DNA of 64,000 bases from NCBI GenBank assembly GCA_001650895.1, contig LXYH01000003.1:21641-85640 (forward strand), in the 5' to 3' direction. The notes below the pieces were generated by a model. It saw nothing but the letters and a program-made list of their open reading frames with translations, was not told the DNA's origin and did no database searches. How positions within the stretch are numbered: the first letter of the stretch is position 1; each line of letters opens with the position of its first letter. This DNA comes from Rhodobacteraceae bacterium EhC02. GTDB lineage: Bacteria; Pseudomonadota; Alphaproteobacteria; Rhodobacterales; Rhodobacteraceae. A program made the translations under genes and the position numbers. Below are positions 17,489 through 26,127 of this stretch, piece by piece.

Positions 17489-18157
17489 ATGATGAGAACG
17501 GTAATTTTCGATCTGGACGGAACCCTGGCCGATACAAGCGGCGATCTGATCGCGGCGGCAAACGCCTGTTTCGACATGATGGGGGCGGGCGCCCTGCTGG
17601 ATCCGGCGCGCGATGCAGGCACCGCGTTGCGGGGCGGTCGCGCGATGCTGCGGCTGGGGCTGGACCGGATGGGGCATGCCGATCCCGAGGTGCAGATCGA
17701 CCGTTTCTATCCCGTGCTGCTGGAGGCTTACGGCGCGGCCATCGATGTGCATACGGTGATCTATCCCGGCGCGATGGAGGCCGTGGCGCAGCTGTCGCGC
17801 GATGGCTACGCGGTGGGGATCTGCACCAACAAGCCCGAAGGCCTTGCCGAGACGCTGATGACCCGGCTGGGGGTGCGCGGGGCCTTCGCCTCGCTTGTGG
17901 GGGCCGATACCTTGACGGTGCGCAAACCCGACGCCGCGCCCTTCGTCGAGGCGGTGCGCCGCGCGGGCGGCGATCCGCGCCGGTCGCTCTTGGTGGGTGA
18001 TACCGTCACCGACCGCGAAACCGCGCGTGCTGCGGGCGTGCCCTCGGTGCTGGTCACCTTCGGGCCGGGGGGCGATGACGTGGCCGCGCTGCAGCCCGAG
18101 GCCCTGATCGGGCATTACGACGAATTGCCCGGCACCGTTCAGCGGCTGATCGGCTGA
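17489..18157 (+). CDS. HAD-family hydrolase, phosphoglycolate phosphatase-like
   Basis: HAD-superfamily phosphatase of 222 residues, closest by motif to phosphoglycolate phosphatase (Gph). Motif I is FDLDGTLADTSGDL, motif II CTNKPEG, the Lys motif RKPDAAPF and motif III LLVGDTVTDRETARAAG. Two adjacent ATGs (17489 and 17492) are possible; GGAAAGGG lies just upstream. It overlaps the convergent MmgE/PrpD gene by 19 bases at the 3' ends. Other small phosphomonoester substrates cannot be excluded. Confidence 0.88.
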   Translation: MMRTVIFDLDGTLADTSGDLIAAANACFDMMGAGALLDPARDAGTALRGGRAMLRLGLDRMGHADPEVQIDRFYPVLLEAYGAAIDVHTVIYPGAMEAVAQLSRDGYAVGICTNKPEGLAETLMTRLGVRGAFASLVGADTLTVRKPDAAPFVEAVRRAGGDPRRSLLVGDTVTDRETARAAGVPSVLVTFGPGGDDVAALQPEALIGHYDELPGTVQRLIG

Positions 18158-19455
18158 CGGATCAGGTCGGCCAGCGGGGCGAAATCGCCCTGCGGCAGGG
18201 CGTCGATGGCGGCTTCGATGGTGCGGGCGCGTTCCTGGCCCAATGCGGGGCCTGCCAGTTCGTGAAACTTGGCGCGCAACGCGGCCTCGGTCGGCGGGGC
18301 GGTGTGATCCCAGCGCGGCTCCATCCAGTCGCCCGCCAGAACGCGCCCGTCCTTCAGCACCAGGTCCACGCGGGCATAGCGCCGCAGCGGGAAGGCGGCG
18401 TTGGCATGGTCGGATTCGTGCAGCACCATGCCATCGGACAGGCGCAGCACCTCGGGATCGGTCAGCGCGTCATCGGCGATATGGGCGGGGGCCACGGTGC
18501 CATGCACCAGCGCCACGGCGCAGGGGAAAGTGGTGGAATACTGCGCGGCATCGCTGCCTTCGGGGCGGCGCGTCGCCAGACGGATCGACTCGTGAAAGGA
18601 CGTGACCTCGATCCGGTCCACCTGGTCCGCGGTCAGATCATGCGCGCGGCGCAGGGCCAGCACCCCCTCGATCGGGGCCTGGGCCCATCGGCAGACGGGG
18701 TAGGGCTTGAAATACTGCTCCATCGTGTACCAGCGGGTGCCGATATCGGCCCAGTATGCAGGGGCCTCCTCGACCGTGATGGCGGGGGCGCCGGTAAAGC
18801 CGGCAGCCGCCAGACGCGCCGCCGATACGCCCGCCATCGCGCCCCAGCCGGACCCGTCCTTGACCATGGTGGGATGGTCGATGCAGCGCATCATCTGGCT
18901 GCGCGGTCCGTGATATTCCGCGATCCCCAGCGCGTGGCGGGTCTGGTCGTGATCCAGCCGCAGCAGGCGCGCGGCCACGGCGGCGGCGGTCACGGCGCCC
19001 CAGCTGCCGGATGTGTGGTAATCGGCCACCGTGCCGTGTTGGGCCATGGCGGCGCGGGCGCCGAATTCATACCCCAGCGCCAGTGCGGTCAGCATGTCCT
19101 GTCCGCTGGCGCCAGTCTCGACGGCAAGGGGCAGGATCGCGGCCAGTGTCGGGCAACCGATATGCCCTTTCGAGGGGTTGAACCCGTCGTGCCCGTCAAG
19201 GCTGTCGATGGTCATGCCGGCGGCAAGGGCCACGCCGCTGGCGCTGGCGCCGCGCCCGTCGAAAAGCATCGGCAGCGTCCCGCCGAACTCGGCCGCCGCG
19301 TGATCGCGGATGATCCGGCTCAGGCGCGTGCCCGCGCCACCCGCCGCGACCCCGATCAGGTCCAGCAGGGCCAGCGGCAGGCGGGCCTGCACGGCGGCGG
19401 GAAGGTCCTGCCAGCGCAGGTCATGGATGAGGCGGGGGGCTGTTGTCTGGTCCAT
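18139..19455 (-). CDS. MmgE/PrpD family protein (2-methylcitrate dehydratase-like)
   Basis: Predicted cytoplasmic member of the MmgE/PrpD fold (aconitase-independent methylcitrate dehydratases and cis-aconitate decarboxylase relatives), 438 residues. Family landmarks are GAGTRLSRIIRDHAAAEFG, DGHDGFNPSKGHIGCPT, GYEFGARAAMAQHG and MVKDGSGWGAMAG. I chose the ATG at 19455 because the family begins near here; the longer frame upstream looks non-coding. No prpB or prpC lies next to it, so a methylcitrate role is unsupported. The 3' end runs 19 bases into the opposite phosphatase gene. Confidence 0.85.
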   Translation of the reverse strand: MDQTTAPRLIHDLRWQDLPAAVQARLPLALLDLIGVAAGGAGTRLSRIIRDHAAAEFGGTLPMLFDGRGASASGVALAAGMTIDSLDGHDGFNPSKGHIGCPTLAAILPLAVETGASGQDMLTALALGYEFGARAAMAQHGTVADYHTSGSWGAVTAAAVAARLLRLDHDQTRHALGIAEYHGPRSQMMRCIDHPTMVKDGSGWGAMAGVSAARLAAAGFTGAPAITVEEAPAYWADIGTRWYTMEQYFKPYPVCRWAQAPIEGVLALRRAHDLTADQVDRIEVTSFHESIRLATRRPEGSDAAQYSTTFPCAVALVHGTVAPAHIADDALTDPEVLRLSDGMVLHESDHANAAFPLRRYARVDLVLKDGRVLAGDWMEPRWDHTAPPTEAALRAKFHELAGPALGQERARTIEAAIDALPQGDFAPLADLIRQPISR

Positions 19456-19553
19456 CCGGTCAGTCTGTGTCCGGCTTGGGGGTTTTTCCGCGACAAAGCC
19501 GACATCGCACAGAGGCGCTTGCGACATTGATGAAACGCCGCAATTGACGAAAG

Positions 19554-19578
19554 GCCCCTGTCGCACCACAACAGGGGC
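19554..19578 (+). promoter_or_regulatory. Inverted repeat abutting the aminotransferase start codon
   Basis: GCCCCTGT - 9 bases - ACAGGGGC, perfect 8-base arms, ending on the base before the ATG at 19579. As DNA it could be an operator; as RNA it would fold the region where a Shine-Dalgarno should be. The gene has no other visible ribosome site. Confidence 0.5.
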
Positions 19579-20784
19579 ATGGATCAGAACCGCAGCGACA
19601 TCTTCACCGGCAGCTTCACCCAGCAGGAGCCGATCCCCGAAGAGGGGATCGAGGCCGCCATCGCCATCATGCGCAGCGGGCGGTTGCACCGTTACAACGT
19701 CAAGGGCGACGAGCCGGGCGAGGTTGCGCTGCTGGAGCAGGAATTCGCCGCCGCCATGGGGGTGAAATACAGCCTGGCCGTGGCCTCGGGCGGATATGCG
19801 ATGACAACGGCGCTGCGGGCGCTGGGGGTCAGACCCGGTGCCAGGGTGCTGAGCAATGCCTTCACCCTGGCACCCGTGCCGGGCGCGATCGCGGCGGTGG
19901 GCGCGGTGCCGGTCTTCGTGGGCGTGACCGAGGCGCTGACCATCGACCTTGATGATCTCGAGGCCAAGGCGGATCAGGCATCAGTCCTGCTGCTCAGCCA
20001 TATGCGCGGGCATATCTGCGACATGGACCGGCTGCTGGAGATTTGCACCCGTCACGGCGTGCGCGTGATCGAGGATTGCGCCCATACGATGGGGGCGCGC
20101 TGGCGCGGGCGGCTGTCGGGCACCGACGGGGTGATCGGCTGCTATTCGACGCAGACCTACAAGCACATGAACTCTGGCGAGGGCGGGTTTCTTGTCACCA
20201 ATGATGACCAGGTCATGGCCCGTGCGGTGATCCTGTCGGGATCCTACATGCTGTATCCGCGCCACCTTGCGGCGCCGGAACCTGCGGTGTTCGAGGCGGT
20301 GAAATACGACACGCCCAATATCTCGGGGCGGATGGATCACCTGCGCGCGGCGATCCTGCGCCCGCAGCTGCGCCGCCTTGAGGCGCAATGCGCCGCGTGG
20401 ACCGACCGCTACCGCGTGGTCGAGGCGGGGTTGCGCGACTGCCCCGGCCTGCGCCTGATCAATCGCCCGGACGAAGAAGCCTTCGTCGGCTCGTCCTTCC
20501 AGTTCCTGCTGCTGGACTGGGCCGCACCCAAGGTGCGCGATGTGGTGGCGCGCTGCGCCGCGCGCGGGGTCGAGCTGAAGTGGTTCGGCGCGGCGGAACC
20601 AGCCGGTTTCACCAGCCGCTATGACAGCTGGCGCTATGCCCCCAGCGCGCCGATGCCGGCAAGCGACCGGATTCTGGCGGGGATCCTGGACATGCGCCTG
20701 CCGCTGACCTTCAGCCTCGAGGATTGCGCGCTGCTGGCCCGCATCATTCGCGCCGAGGTCAGTGCCGTTCACCAGGCGGCGTGA
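19579..20784 (+). CDS. DegT/DnrJ/EryC1/StrS family aminotransferase
   Basis: PLP-dependent enzyme of the sugar-aminotransferase family, 401 residues. Features are SLAVASGGYAMTTALRALGV (phosphate-binding region), VIEDCAHTMGARWRGRLSGT (cofactor Asp) and TYKHMNSGEGGFLVTNDD, with the Lys that forms the PLP aldimine. It stands alone between a divergent MmgE/PrpD gene and the liu operon, with no sugar-nucleotide genes nearby, so its substrate is not indicated. A role in cell-surface sugar or secondary-metabolite amination is typical of the family but not shown here. A stem sits directly before its start. Confidence 0.87.
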   Translation: MDQNRSDIFTGSFTQQEPIPEEGIEAAIAIMRSGRLHRYNVKGDEPGEVALLEQEFAAAMGVKYSLAVASGGYAMTTALRALGVRPGARVLSNAFTLAPVPGAIAAVGAVPVFVGVTEALTIDLDDLEAKADQASVLLLSHMRGHICDMDRLLEICTRHGVRVIEDCAHTMGARWRGRLSGTDGVIGCYSTQTYKHMNSGEGGFLVTNDDQVMARAVILSGSYMLYPRHLAAPEPAVFEAVKYDTPNISGRMDHLRAAILRPQLRRLEAQCAAWTDRYRVVEAGLRDCPGLRLINRPDEEAFVGSSFQFLLLDWAAPKVRDVVARCAARGVELKWFGAAEPAGFTSRYDSWRYAPSAPMPASDRILAGILDMRLPLTFSLEDCALLARIIRAEVSAVHQAA

Positions 20785-20860
20785 CGACCGAACAGGTCTC
20801 TTGCGTATTTTCGGATCGGTGAAGCAGGGGCGCGGTCCGTTGGGCGACCGTGCAAGGGTG

Positions 20861-20889
20861 TTGACGCGACTCGCTTGTCATGCCTATTA
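20861..20889 (+). promoter_or_regulatory. Promoter of the liu (leucine degradation) operon
   Basis: TTGACG (20861-20866), a 17-base spacer and CTATTA (20884-20889), a good match to the alphaproteobacterial housekeeping consensus. The expected start site is near 20896, inside the palindrome at 20891-20904, giving a leader of about 47 bases with GGAGGATGAGGG before the first ATG. Confidence 0.65.
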
Positions 20890-20890
20890 A

Positions 20891-20904
20891 TGAACAATCG
20901 TTCA
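20891..20904. promoter_or_regulatory. Palindromic operator at the liu transcription start
   Basis: TGAAC-AATC-GTTCA, perfect 5-base arms with a 4-base centre, two bases downstream of the -10 box and over the predicted start site. This position suits a repressor that blocks initiation. LiuR (MerR family), LiuQ or PsrA-like (TetR family) regulators control this pathway in other proteobacteria; which acts here is unknown. Confidence 0.6.
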
Positions 20905-20942
20905 ATAAATGCCGGGCCGCGCGATCCGGGGGAGGATGAGGG

Positions 20943-22106
20943 ATGTTCACAGCAACGATGAAATTCGATCTGGGCGAGGATGTGAACGCGCTGCGCGACA
21001 TGGTGCACCGCTGGGCACAGGAACGCATCAGGCCGATGGCGGGGCAGATCGACACCAGCAATGAATTTCCCGCCGAGCTGTGGCGCGAGATGGGCGAGCT
21101 GGGCCTGCTGGGCATCACCGTGGACGAGGCTTACGGCGGCGCGGGGATGGGATACCTTGCCCATGTCATTGCGGTCGAGGAAATCGCGCGCGCCAGCGCC
21201 AGCGTCAGCCTGTCCTATGGCGCGCATTCGAACCTCTGCGTCAACCAGATCAAGCTGAACGGGACCGAGGCGCAGAAGCAGAAATATCTGCCCGGTCTGG
21301 TCAGTGGCGCGCATGTGGGCGCACTGGCCATGTCCGAGCCGGGTGCGGGCAGCGACGTGGTCTCGATGAAGCTGCGCGCCGAAAAGCGCAACGATCACTA
21401 CCGGCTGAGCGGGAACAAGTACTGGATCACCAATGGTCCCGATGCCGATACGCTGGTGGTCTATGCCAAGACCGACCCGGATGCGGGGTCCAAGGGGATC
21501 ACCGCCTTCCTGATCGAAAAGACCATGAAGGGGTTTTCCACCAGCAAGCATTTCGACAAGCTGGGCATGCGCGGGTCCAACACCGCCGAATTGATCTTCG
21601 ACGATGTGGAAGTGCCCTTCGAGAACGTCCTTGGCGAAGAAGGGCGCGGCGTTCGCGTGCTGATGTCGGGTCTGGATTACGAGCGCGTGGTGCTGTCGGG
21701 CATCGGCACCGGCATCATGGCCGCCTGCCTGGACGAGATCATGCCCTACATGGCCGAGCGCAAGCAGTTCGGCCAAAGCATCGGGAATTTCCAGCTGATG
21801 CAGGGCAAGCTGGCCGACATGTACACGGCCATGAACTCGGCCCGCGCCTATGTCTACGAGGTCGCCAAGGCCTGCGACCGGGGCGAGGTGACGCGCGCCG
21901 ATGCCGCCGCCTGCGTGCTTTATGCCAGCGAAGAGGCGATGAAGGTCTCGCATCAGGCGGTGCAGGCGATGGGCGGGGCGGGGTTCCTGGCGGATGCGCC
22001 GGTGGCGCGGATCTTCCGCGATGCCAAGCTGATGGAAATCGGTGCCGGCACCTCGGAGATCCGGCGCATGCTGGTCGGCCGCGAGATGATGGCCGCGATG
22101 TCATGA
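20943..22106 (+). CDS. ivd: Isovaleryl-CoA dehydrogenase
   Basis: FAD-dependent acyl-CoA dehydrogenase that oxidises isovaleryl-CoA to 3-methylcrotonyl-CoA in leucine catabolism, 387 residues. Motifs include [19 protein letters not shown] (FAD/substrate loop), [18 protein letters not shown], and [20 protein letters not shown] near the end. The active-site Glu lies in [10 protein letters not shown], the position used by isovaleryl-CoA dehydrogenases rather than the C-terminal position of most family members. Context fixes the substrate: both methylcrotonyl-CoA carboxylase subunits follow. First gene of the operon, with a strong GGAGGATGAGGG ribosome site and the promoter/operator just upstream. 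Confidence 0.95.
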   Translation: MFTATMKFDLGEDVNALRDMVHRWAQERIRPMAGQIDTSNEFPAELWREMGELGLLGITVDEAYGGAGMGYLAHVIAVEEIARASASVSLSYGAHSNLCVNQIKLNGTEAQKQKYLPGLVSGAHVGALAMSEPGAGSDVVSMKLRAEKRNDHYRLSGNKYWITNGPDADTLVVYAKTDPDAGSKGITAFLIEKTMKGFSTSKHFDKLGMRGSNTAELIFDDVEVPFENVLGEEGRGVRVLMSGLDYERVVLSGIGTGIMAACLDEIMPYMAERKQFGQSIGNFQLMQGKLADMYTAMNSARAYVYEVAKACDRGEVTRADAAACVLYASEEAMKVSHQAVQAMGGAGFLADAPVARIFRDAKLMEIGAGTSEIRRMLVGREMMAAMS

Positions 22107-22441
22107 AACTGCCGCCCGTCGTCCTGGGTGTCATCGCGGTCCTGACCGCGGTGGCGGGTACGCTGGGTTATCTGGCCGGGGCGCGGCAGGCGGAGTTGAG
22201 CGAAACGGATGTGATCATGGCCTATGCCAACCGCTATGTCGCTGACCAGGGGCTTGCCCCCGATGCGATCCGGATGTGCCACGCGGTGCCGGGCACGGAC
22301 GAACGGGTCTGGCTGGTGGTGATCTGCGCCGAAGGGCGTGAGGCGGAGCGCGCTTATTTCGTGGGGCGCGGCGGCGGGTTGCTGCATGTGGGGCGTCCGG
22401 GTGATCGTCCCTTCGCGGCCCCCCTTGCGCCGGAGGCCTGA
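22103..22441 (+). CDS. Small membrane-anchored protein in the liu operon, function unknown
   Basis: A 112-residue protein with one N-terminal membrane segment ([20 protein letters not shown]) and a soluble tail of about 80 residues containing [20 protein letters not shown] and [10 protein letters not shown]. Its ATG overlaps the ivd stop (ATGA) and its own stop is 4 bases before the acyl-CoA synthetase, so it is translated as part of the operon. I recognise no domain. It may be a membrane-tethered accessory or a co-opted neighbour. Confidence 0.75.
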   Translation: MKLPPVVLGVIAVLTAVAGTLGYLAGARQAELSETDVIMAYANRYVADQGLAPDAIRMCHAVPGTDERVWLVVICAEGREAERAYFVGRGGGLLHVGRPGDRPFAAPLAPEA

Positions 22442-22445
22442 GCCG

Positions 22446-24011
22446 ATGCTGGAACAGGGCCAAAGCTTTGATGCACTGGTTGCGGGGTTTCGCTGGGACC
22501 TGCCCGCGCGATTGAACATGGCGGCGCAGGCCTGTGACGACCGGGCCGCGCGGGAGCCCGAGCGCCTTGCGATCCTCGATCTGTCCGATGGTGCGGCGCG
22601 CCATATCACCTTTGGCGATCTGCGCCGCATGGCTGATGCGCTGGCCCATGGTCTGGCGGCGCGGGGCGTTTCGCGGGGTGACCGGGTGGGCGTTCTGCGC
22701 TCGCAATCGGGCTGGACGGCAGCGGCGCATCTGGCGATCTGGAAACTGGGCGCGGTGTCGATCCCGCTGTTCAAGCTGTTCGGTCAGGATGCCTTGCGCA
22801 CCCGCCTGACCGATGCGGGCGCGCGTCTGGTGGTCTGCGACGCCGAAGGGGCGGGGCTGCTGGACGGCTTCGATCTGGCGACACTGGTGCCCGAGGATGC
22901 CTATCTGCCCGCCGCACATTTCGACACCGCCGATACCGGACACGAGGATCCGGCGGTGCTGATCTATACCTCCGGCACCACGGGCGCGCCCAAGGGCGCG
23001 CTGCATGGCCACCGCATCCTGACCGGGCATCTGCCGGGGGTCGAGATCAGCCATGACCTGCTGGGCCAACCCGGCGATTGCCTCTGGACGCCGGCGGACT
23101 GGGCCTGGATTGGCGGGCTCTTCGATGTGCTGATGCCGGGGCTGGCGCTGGGCGTGCCGGTGGTGGCGGCGCGGATGGCAAAGTTCAGCGTGGCCGATTG
23201 CCTTGACGTGATCGAACGGGGCGGTGTGCGCAACGTGTTCTTTCCGCCCACCGCGCTGCGCATGCTCAAGGCCGCCGATGCCCGCATTCCGGGGCTGCGC
23301 TCGGTCGCAAGCGGGGGCGAGCCGCTGGGCGCCGAGATGCTGGACTGGGGGCGGCGGGCCTTTGGCCTGACGATCAACGAATTCTACGGCCAGACCGAAT
23401 GCAACATGGTGGCCTCAAGCTGTGCCGCGCTTTTTGCGCCGCGCCCCGGCTGCATCGGCAAGGCGGTGCCGGGCTTTGACGTGGCGGTGATCGATGCGCA
23501 GGGGCAGGCGACGGCGGGCGAGGGTGATATCGCGGTGCGGCGCGGTGCGGCCTCGATGATGCTGGGCTACTGGAACCGGCCCGAGGCGACGGCCGAAAAG
23601 TTTCGCGGCGACTGGATGCTGACCGGCGACCGGGGCGTGATCGAAGACGGGTTCATCCGCTTCGTGGGGCGCGAGGATGACGTGATCACCAGCGCGGGTT
23701 ACCGGATCGGCCCCTCCGAGATCGAGGATGGCCTGCTGACCCATCCCGCTGTCGCCACCGTGGGCGTTGTCGGCAAGCCCGACCCGCTGCGCACCGAACT
23801 GGTCAAGGCCTATGTGGTGCTGAAACCGGGTTTCACCGCCTCGGATGCGCTGGCGGACGAATTGGCCGCGCATGTCCGGGCGCGGGTGGCGAAACATGCC
23901 TATCCGCGCGAGATCGGATTTCTGGATGCCCTGCCGATGACCGTGACCGGCAAGGTGATCCGCAAGGAACTCAAGGCCCGCGCCACGCGGGAAAGGGAGA
24001 GCGAGACATGA
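22446..24011 (+). CDS. AMP-forming acyl-CoA synthetase
   Basis: ANL-superfamily enzyme, 521 residues, predicted to activate a short or branched carboxylate to its CoA thioester. The P-loop-like motif is [30 protein letters not shown] is motif A5, [20 protein letters not shown] the hinge region, and [12 protein letters not shown] carries the C-terminal catalytic Lys. Being between ivd and the carboxylase genes suggests isovalerate or another pathway acid as substrate, although acetoacetate is also possible since the pathway releases it. The ATG at 22446 is 4 bases after the previous stop. Confidence 0.88.
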   Translation: MLEQGQSFDALVAGFRWDLPARLNMAAQACDDRAAREPERLAILDLSDGAARHITFGDLRRMADALAHGLAARGVSRGDRVGVLRSQSGWTAAAHLAIWKLGAVSIPLFKLFGQDALRTRLTDAGARLVVCDAEGAGLLDGFDLATLVPEDAYLPAAHFDTADTGHEDPAVLIYTSGTTGAPKGALHGHRILTGHLPGVEISHDLLGQPGDCLWTPADWAWIGGLFDVLMPGLALGVPVVAARMAKFSVADCLDVIERGGVRNVFFPPTALRMLKAADARIPGLRSVASGGEPLGAEMLDWGRRAFGLTINEFYGQTECNMVASSCAALFAPRPGCIGKAVPGFDVAVIDAQGQATAGEGDIAVRRGAASMMLGYWNRPEATAEKFRGDWMLTGDRGVIEDGFIRFVGREDDVITSAGYRIGPSEIEDGLLTHPAVATVGVVGKPDPLRTELVKAYVVLKPGFTASDALADELAAHVRARVAKHAYPREIGFLDALPMTVTGKVIRKELKARATRERESET

Positions 24012-25612
24012 AACTGACATCGCGGGCGATCGCGTCATCCGAGGCGTTTCAGACCAACCGTGCCACGCATCTGGCGGCGCTGGAACAGGTGGCCAAGGCG
24101 GCAGAGGCTGCGGCGGCGGGCGGCGGCGACAAGGCGCGCGCGCGCCATCTGGAACGGGGCAAGATGCTGCCGCGCGACCGGGTGGCGAACCTTCTCGATC
24201 CCGGCGCGCCCTTTCTCGAGATCGGGGCGACGGCGGCGCATGACATGTATGACGGCGCTGCCCCCGGCGCGGGCGTGATCGCGGGTATCGGCCGGGTCCA
24301 CGGGCTTGAGGTGATGGTCCTGTGCAACGACGCCACCGTGAAGGGCGGCACCTATTACCCGATGACGGTCAAGAAACACCTGCGCGCGCAGGAAATCGCC
24401 GAGGAAAACCATCTGCCCTGCATCTACCTTGTGGACAGCGGCGGTGCCAACCTGCCCAACCAGGACGAGGTTTTCCCCGATCGCGACCATTTCGGGCGCA
24501 TCTTCTACAACCAGGCCAGGATGAGTGCCAAGGGCATCCCGCAGATCGCCGTGGTCATGGGGTCCTGCACCGCGGGGGGCGCCTATGTGCCCGCCATGTC
24601 CGATGTGACGATCATCGTGCGCGATCAGGGCACGATCTTTCTGGCGGGACCGCCGCTGGTCAAGGCCGCGACGGGCGAGGTGGTCACCGCCGAGGATCTG
24701 GGCGGCGGCGATGTGCACACGCGCCTGTCCGGCGTGGCTGACTACCTGGCCGAGGATGACGCCCATGCGCTGGCGCTGGCCCGCCGCGCGGTCAGCCATC
24801 TGAACCGTGCGAAGCCCGCAACCGTGCAATGGCAGACCCCCGAGGATCCCGCCTACGATCCCGAAGAGATCCTGGGCGTCGTGCCCGGCGATCTGCGCAC
24901 GCCCTATGACATCCGCGAGGTGATCGCGCGGCTGGTCGACGGCAGCCGCTTCGACGAGTTCAAGCCGCGTTTCGGCGAGACGCTGGTCACGGGCTTTGCC
25001 CATGTGAAGGGCTGCCCCGTGGGGATCGTGGCCAATAACGGCGTGCTCTTCTCGGAAGCCGCGCAGAAGGGCGCGCATTTCGTGGAACTGTGCAGCCAGC
25101 GCAAGATCCCGCTGGTGTTCCTGCAGAACATAACCGGCTTCATGGTGGGCCGCAAATACGAGAACGAGGGCATCGCGCGGCACGGCGCCAAGATGGTGAC
25201 GGCCGTGGCCTCGACCAATGTGCCCAAGATCACCATGCTGGTCGGCGGCTCCTTCGGGGCGGGCAACTACGGCATGGCCGGGCGCGCCTATTCGCCCCGT
25301 TTCCTGTGGACATGGCCCAATGCCCGCATTTCCGTGATGGGCGGCGAACAGGCGGCGGGCGTGCTGGCCACCGTGCGCCGCGACGGGATCGAACGCGCGG
25401 GCGGCACATGGTCTGCCGAGGACGAGGCCGAATTCAAGCGCCCGACCATCGAGATGTTCGAGCGCCAGTCGCATCCGCTCTATGCCTCGGCACGGCTCTG
25501 GGATGACGGGATCATCGATCCGCGCCGCACGCGCGAGGTGCTGTCGCTGTCGCTGTCGGCGGCGCTTTGCGCGCCCATCGAGGACACGCGCTTCGGCGTG
25601 TTCCGGATGTGA
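24008..25612 (+). CDS. mccB: Methylcrotonyl-CoA carboxylase, carboxyltransferase (beta) subunit
   Basis: Transfers CO2 from carboxybiotin to 3-methylcrotonyl-CoA, giving 3-methylglutaconyl-CoA. 534 residues, the family's usual size. Two crotonase-like carboxyltransferase halves are visible: [18 protein letters not shown] and [15 protein letters not shown] in the first; [20 protein letters not shown] and [20 protein letters not shown] in the second. The [13 protein letters not shown] and GANL segments are typical of methylcrotonyl-CoA rather than propionyl-CoA enzymes. It overlaps the synthetase stop by 4 bases. The alpha subunit is encoded two genes on. Confidence 0.95.
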   Translation: MKLTSRAIASSEAFQTNRATHLAALEQVAKAAEAAAAGGGDKARARHLERGKMLPRDRVANLLDPGAPFLEIGATAAHDMYDGAAPGAGVIAGIGRVHGLEVMVLCNDATVKGGTYYPMTVKKHLRAQEIAEENHLPCIYLVDSGGANLPNQDEVFPDRDHFGRIFYNQARMSAKGIPQIAVVMGSCTAGGAYVPAMSDVTIIVRDQGTIFLAGPPLVKAATGEVVTAEDLGGGDVHTRLSGVADYLAEDDAHALALARRAVSHLNRAKPATVQWQTPEDPAYDPEEILGVVPGDLRTPYDIREVIARLVDGSRFDEFKPRFGETLVTGFAHVKGCPVGIVANNGVLFSEAAQKGAHFVELCSQRKIPLVFLQNITGFMVGRKYENEGIARHGAKMVTAVASTNVPKITMLVGGSFGAGNYGMAGRAYSPRFLWTWPNARISVMGGEQAAGVLATVRRDGIERAGGTWSAEDEAEFKRPTIEMFERQSHPLYASARLWDDGIIDPRRTREVLSLSLSAALCAPIEDTRFGVFRM

Positions 25613-25614
25613 CC

Positions 25615-26025
25615 ATGACCGAGGTCGAAGCCATCGCCCGGTATCCCGGCGCCGGAAGCTTCCGCTTCGGCGACAGCCGGGCGCTGAACGCGCAGATCCT
25701 TGATCTGGTGCGACAGGGGCGCAAGACCGTCACCTGTGACGCGGTCGCAGGCTTTGCCCGGCGGTCCGAACCCCTGCCGGAACCGGGGCGTACCGATATC
25801 GCGCTGGACTGGGACGGCGCGCCGGTTCTTGCGATCCGGACGGTCGATGTGACCCGCATGCCCTTCTCCGCGATGACCGAGGATCTGGTAGCCGATCAAG
25901 GCGAGTTTCGCGATCTTGCCGACTGGCGCGCAGGCTACCGCGCCTACCTGACCCGTGCCGGGCTCTTCTCGCCGGATGCCGAAATGCTGGTCGAGCGTTT
26001 CACGGTGGTCGAGGTCTTCGCATGA
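25615..26025 (+). CDS. ASCH domain-containing small protein
   Basis: A 136-residue protein with an ASCH (PUA-like) fold, judged by FRFGDSRALNAQILDLVRQG-RKTVTCDA, the GxKT-type RNA/nucleotide-binding loop, and by WDGAPVLAIRTVDVT. Some ASCH proteins hydrolyse modified nucleosides such as N4-acetylcytidine; others bind RNA. Its role between the two carboxylase subunits is unclear. Its ATG is 2 bases after the mccB stop, so it is co-translated. The start at 25615 is preferred to an upstream in-frame ATG inside mccB. Confidence 0.72.
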   Translation: MTEVEAIARYPGAGSFRFGDSRALNAQILDLVRQGRKTVTCDAVAGFARRSEPLPEPGRTDIALDWDGAPVLAIRTVDVTRMPFSAMTEDLVADQGEFRDLADWRAGYRAYLTRAGLFSPDAEMLVERFTVVEVFA

Positions 26026-26035
26026 CCCGGCCCTG

Positions 26036-26085
26036 TTTCTTCTTGCCCGAAATATCCCGGGGTGCGCGAGGGGCTGGCCCCTCGC
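26036..26085 (+). repeat. Dispersed intergenic repeat, copy A, with hairpin
   Basis: TTCTTCTTGCC-CG-AAATATCC core (within 26036-26062) followed by an 8-bp hairpin GCGAGGGG-CTGG-CCCCTCGC (26066-26085), filling most of the 102-base gap between the ASCH gene and mccA. The core recurs at 60446-60474 and, inverted, at 61761-61786. It interrupts an otherwise gap-free operon. Confidence 0.7.
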
Positions 26086-26127
26086 TTGCGCCGCATCACC
26101 CCGCACAGGACCCGAAAAGGAGTTCCC

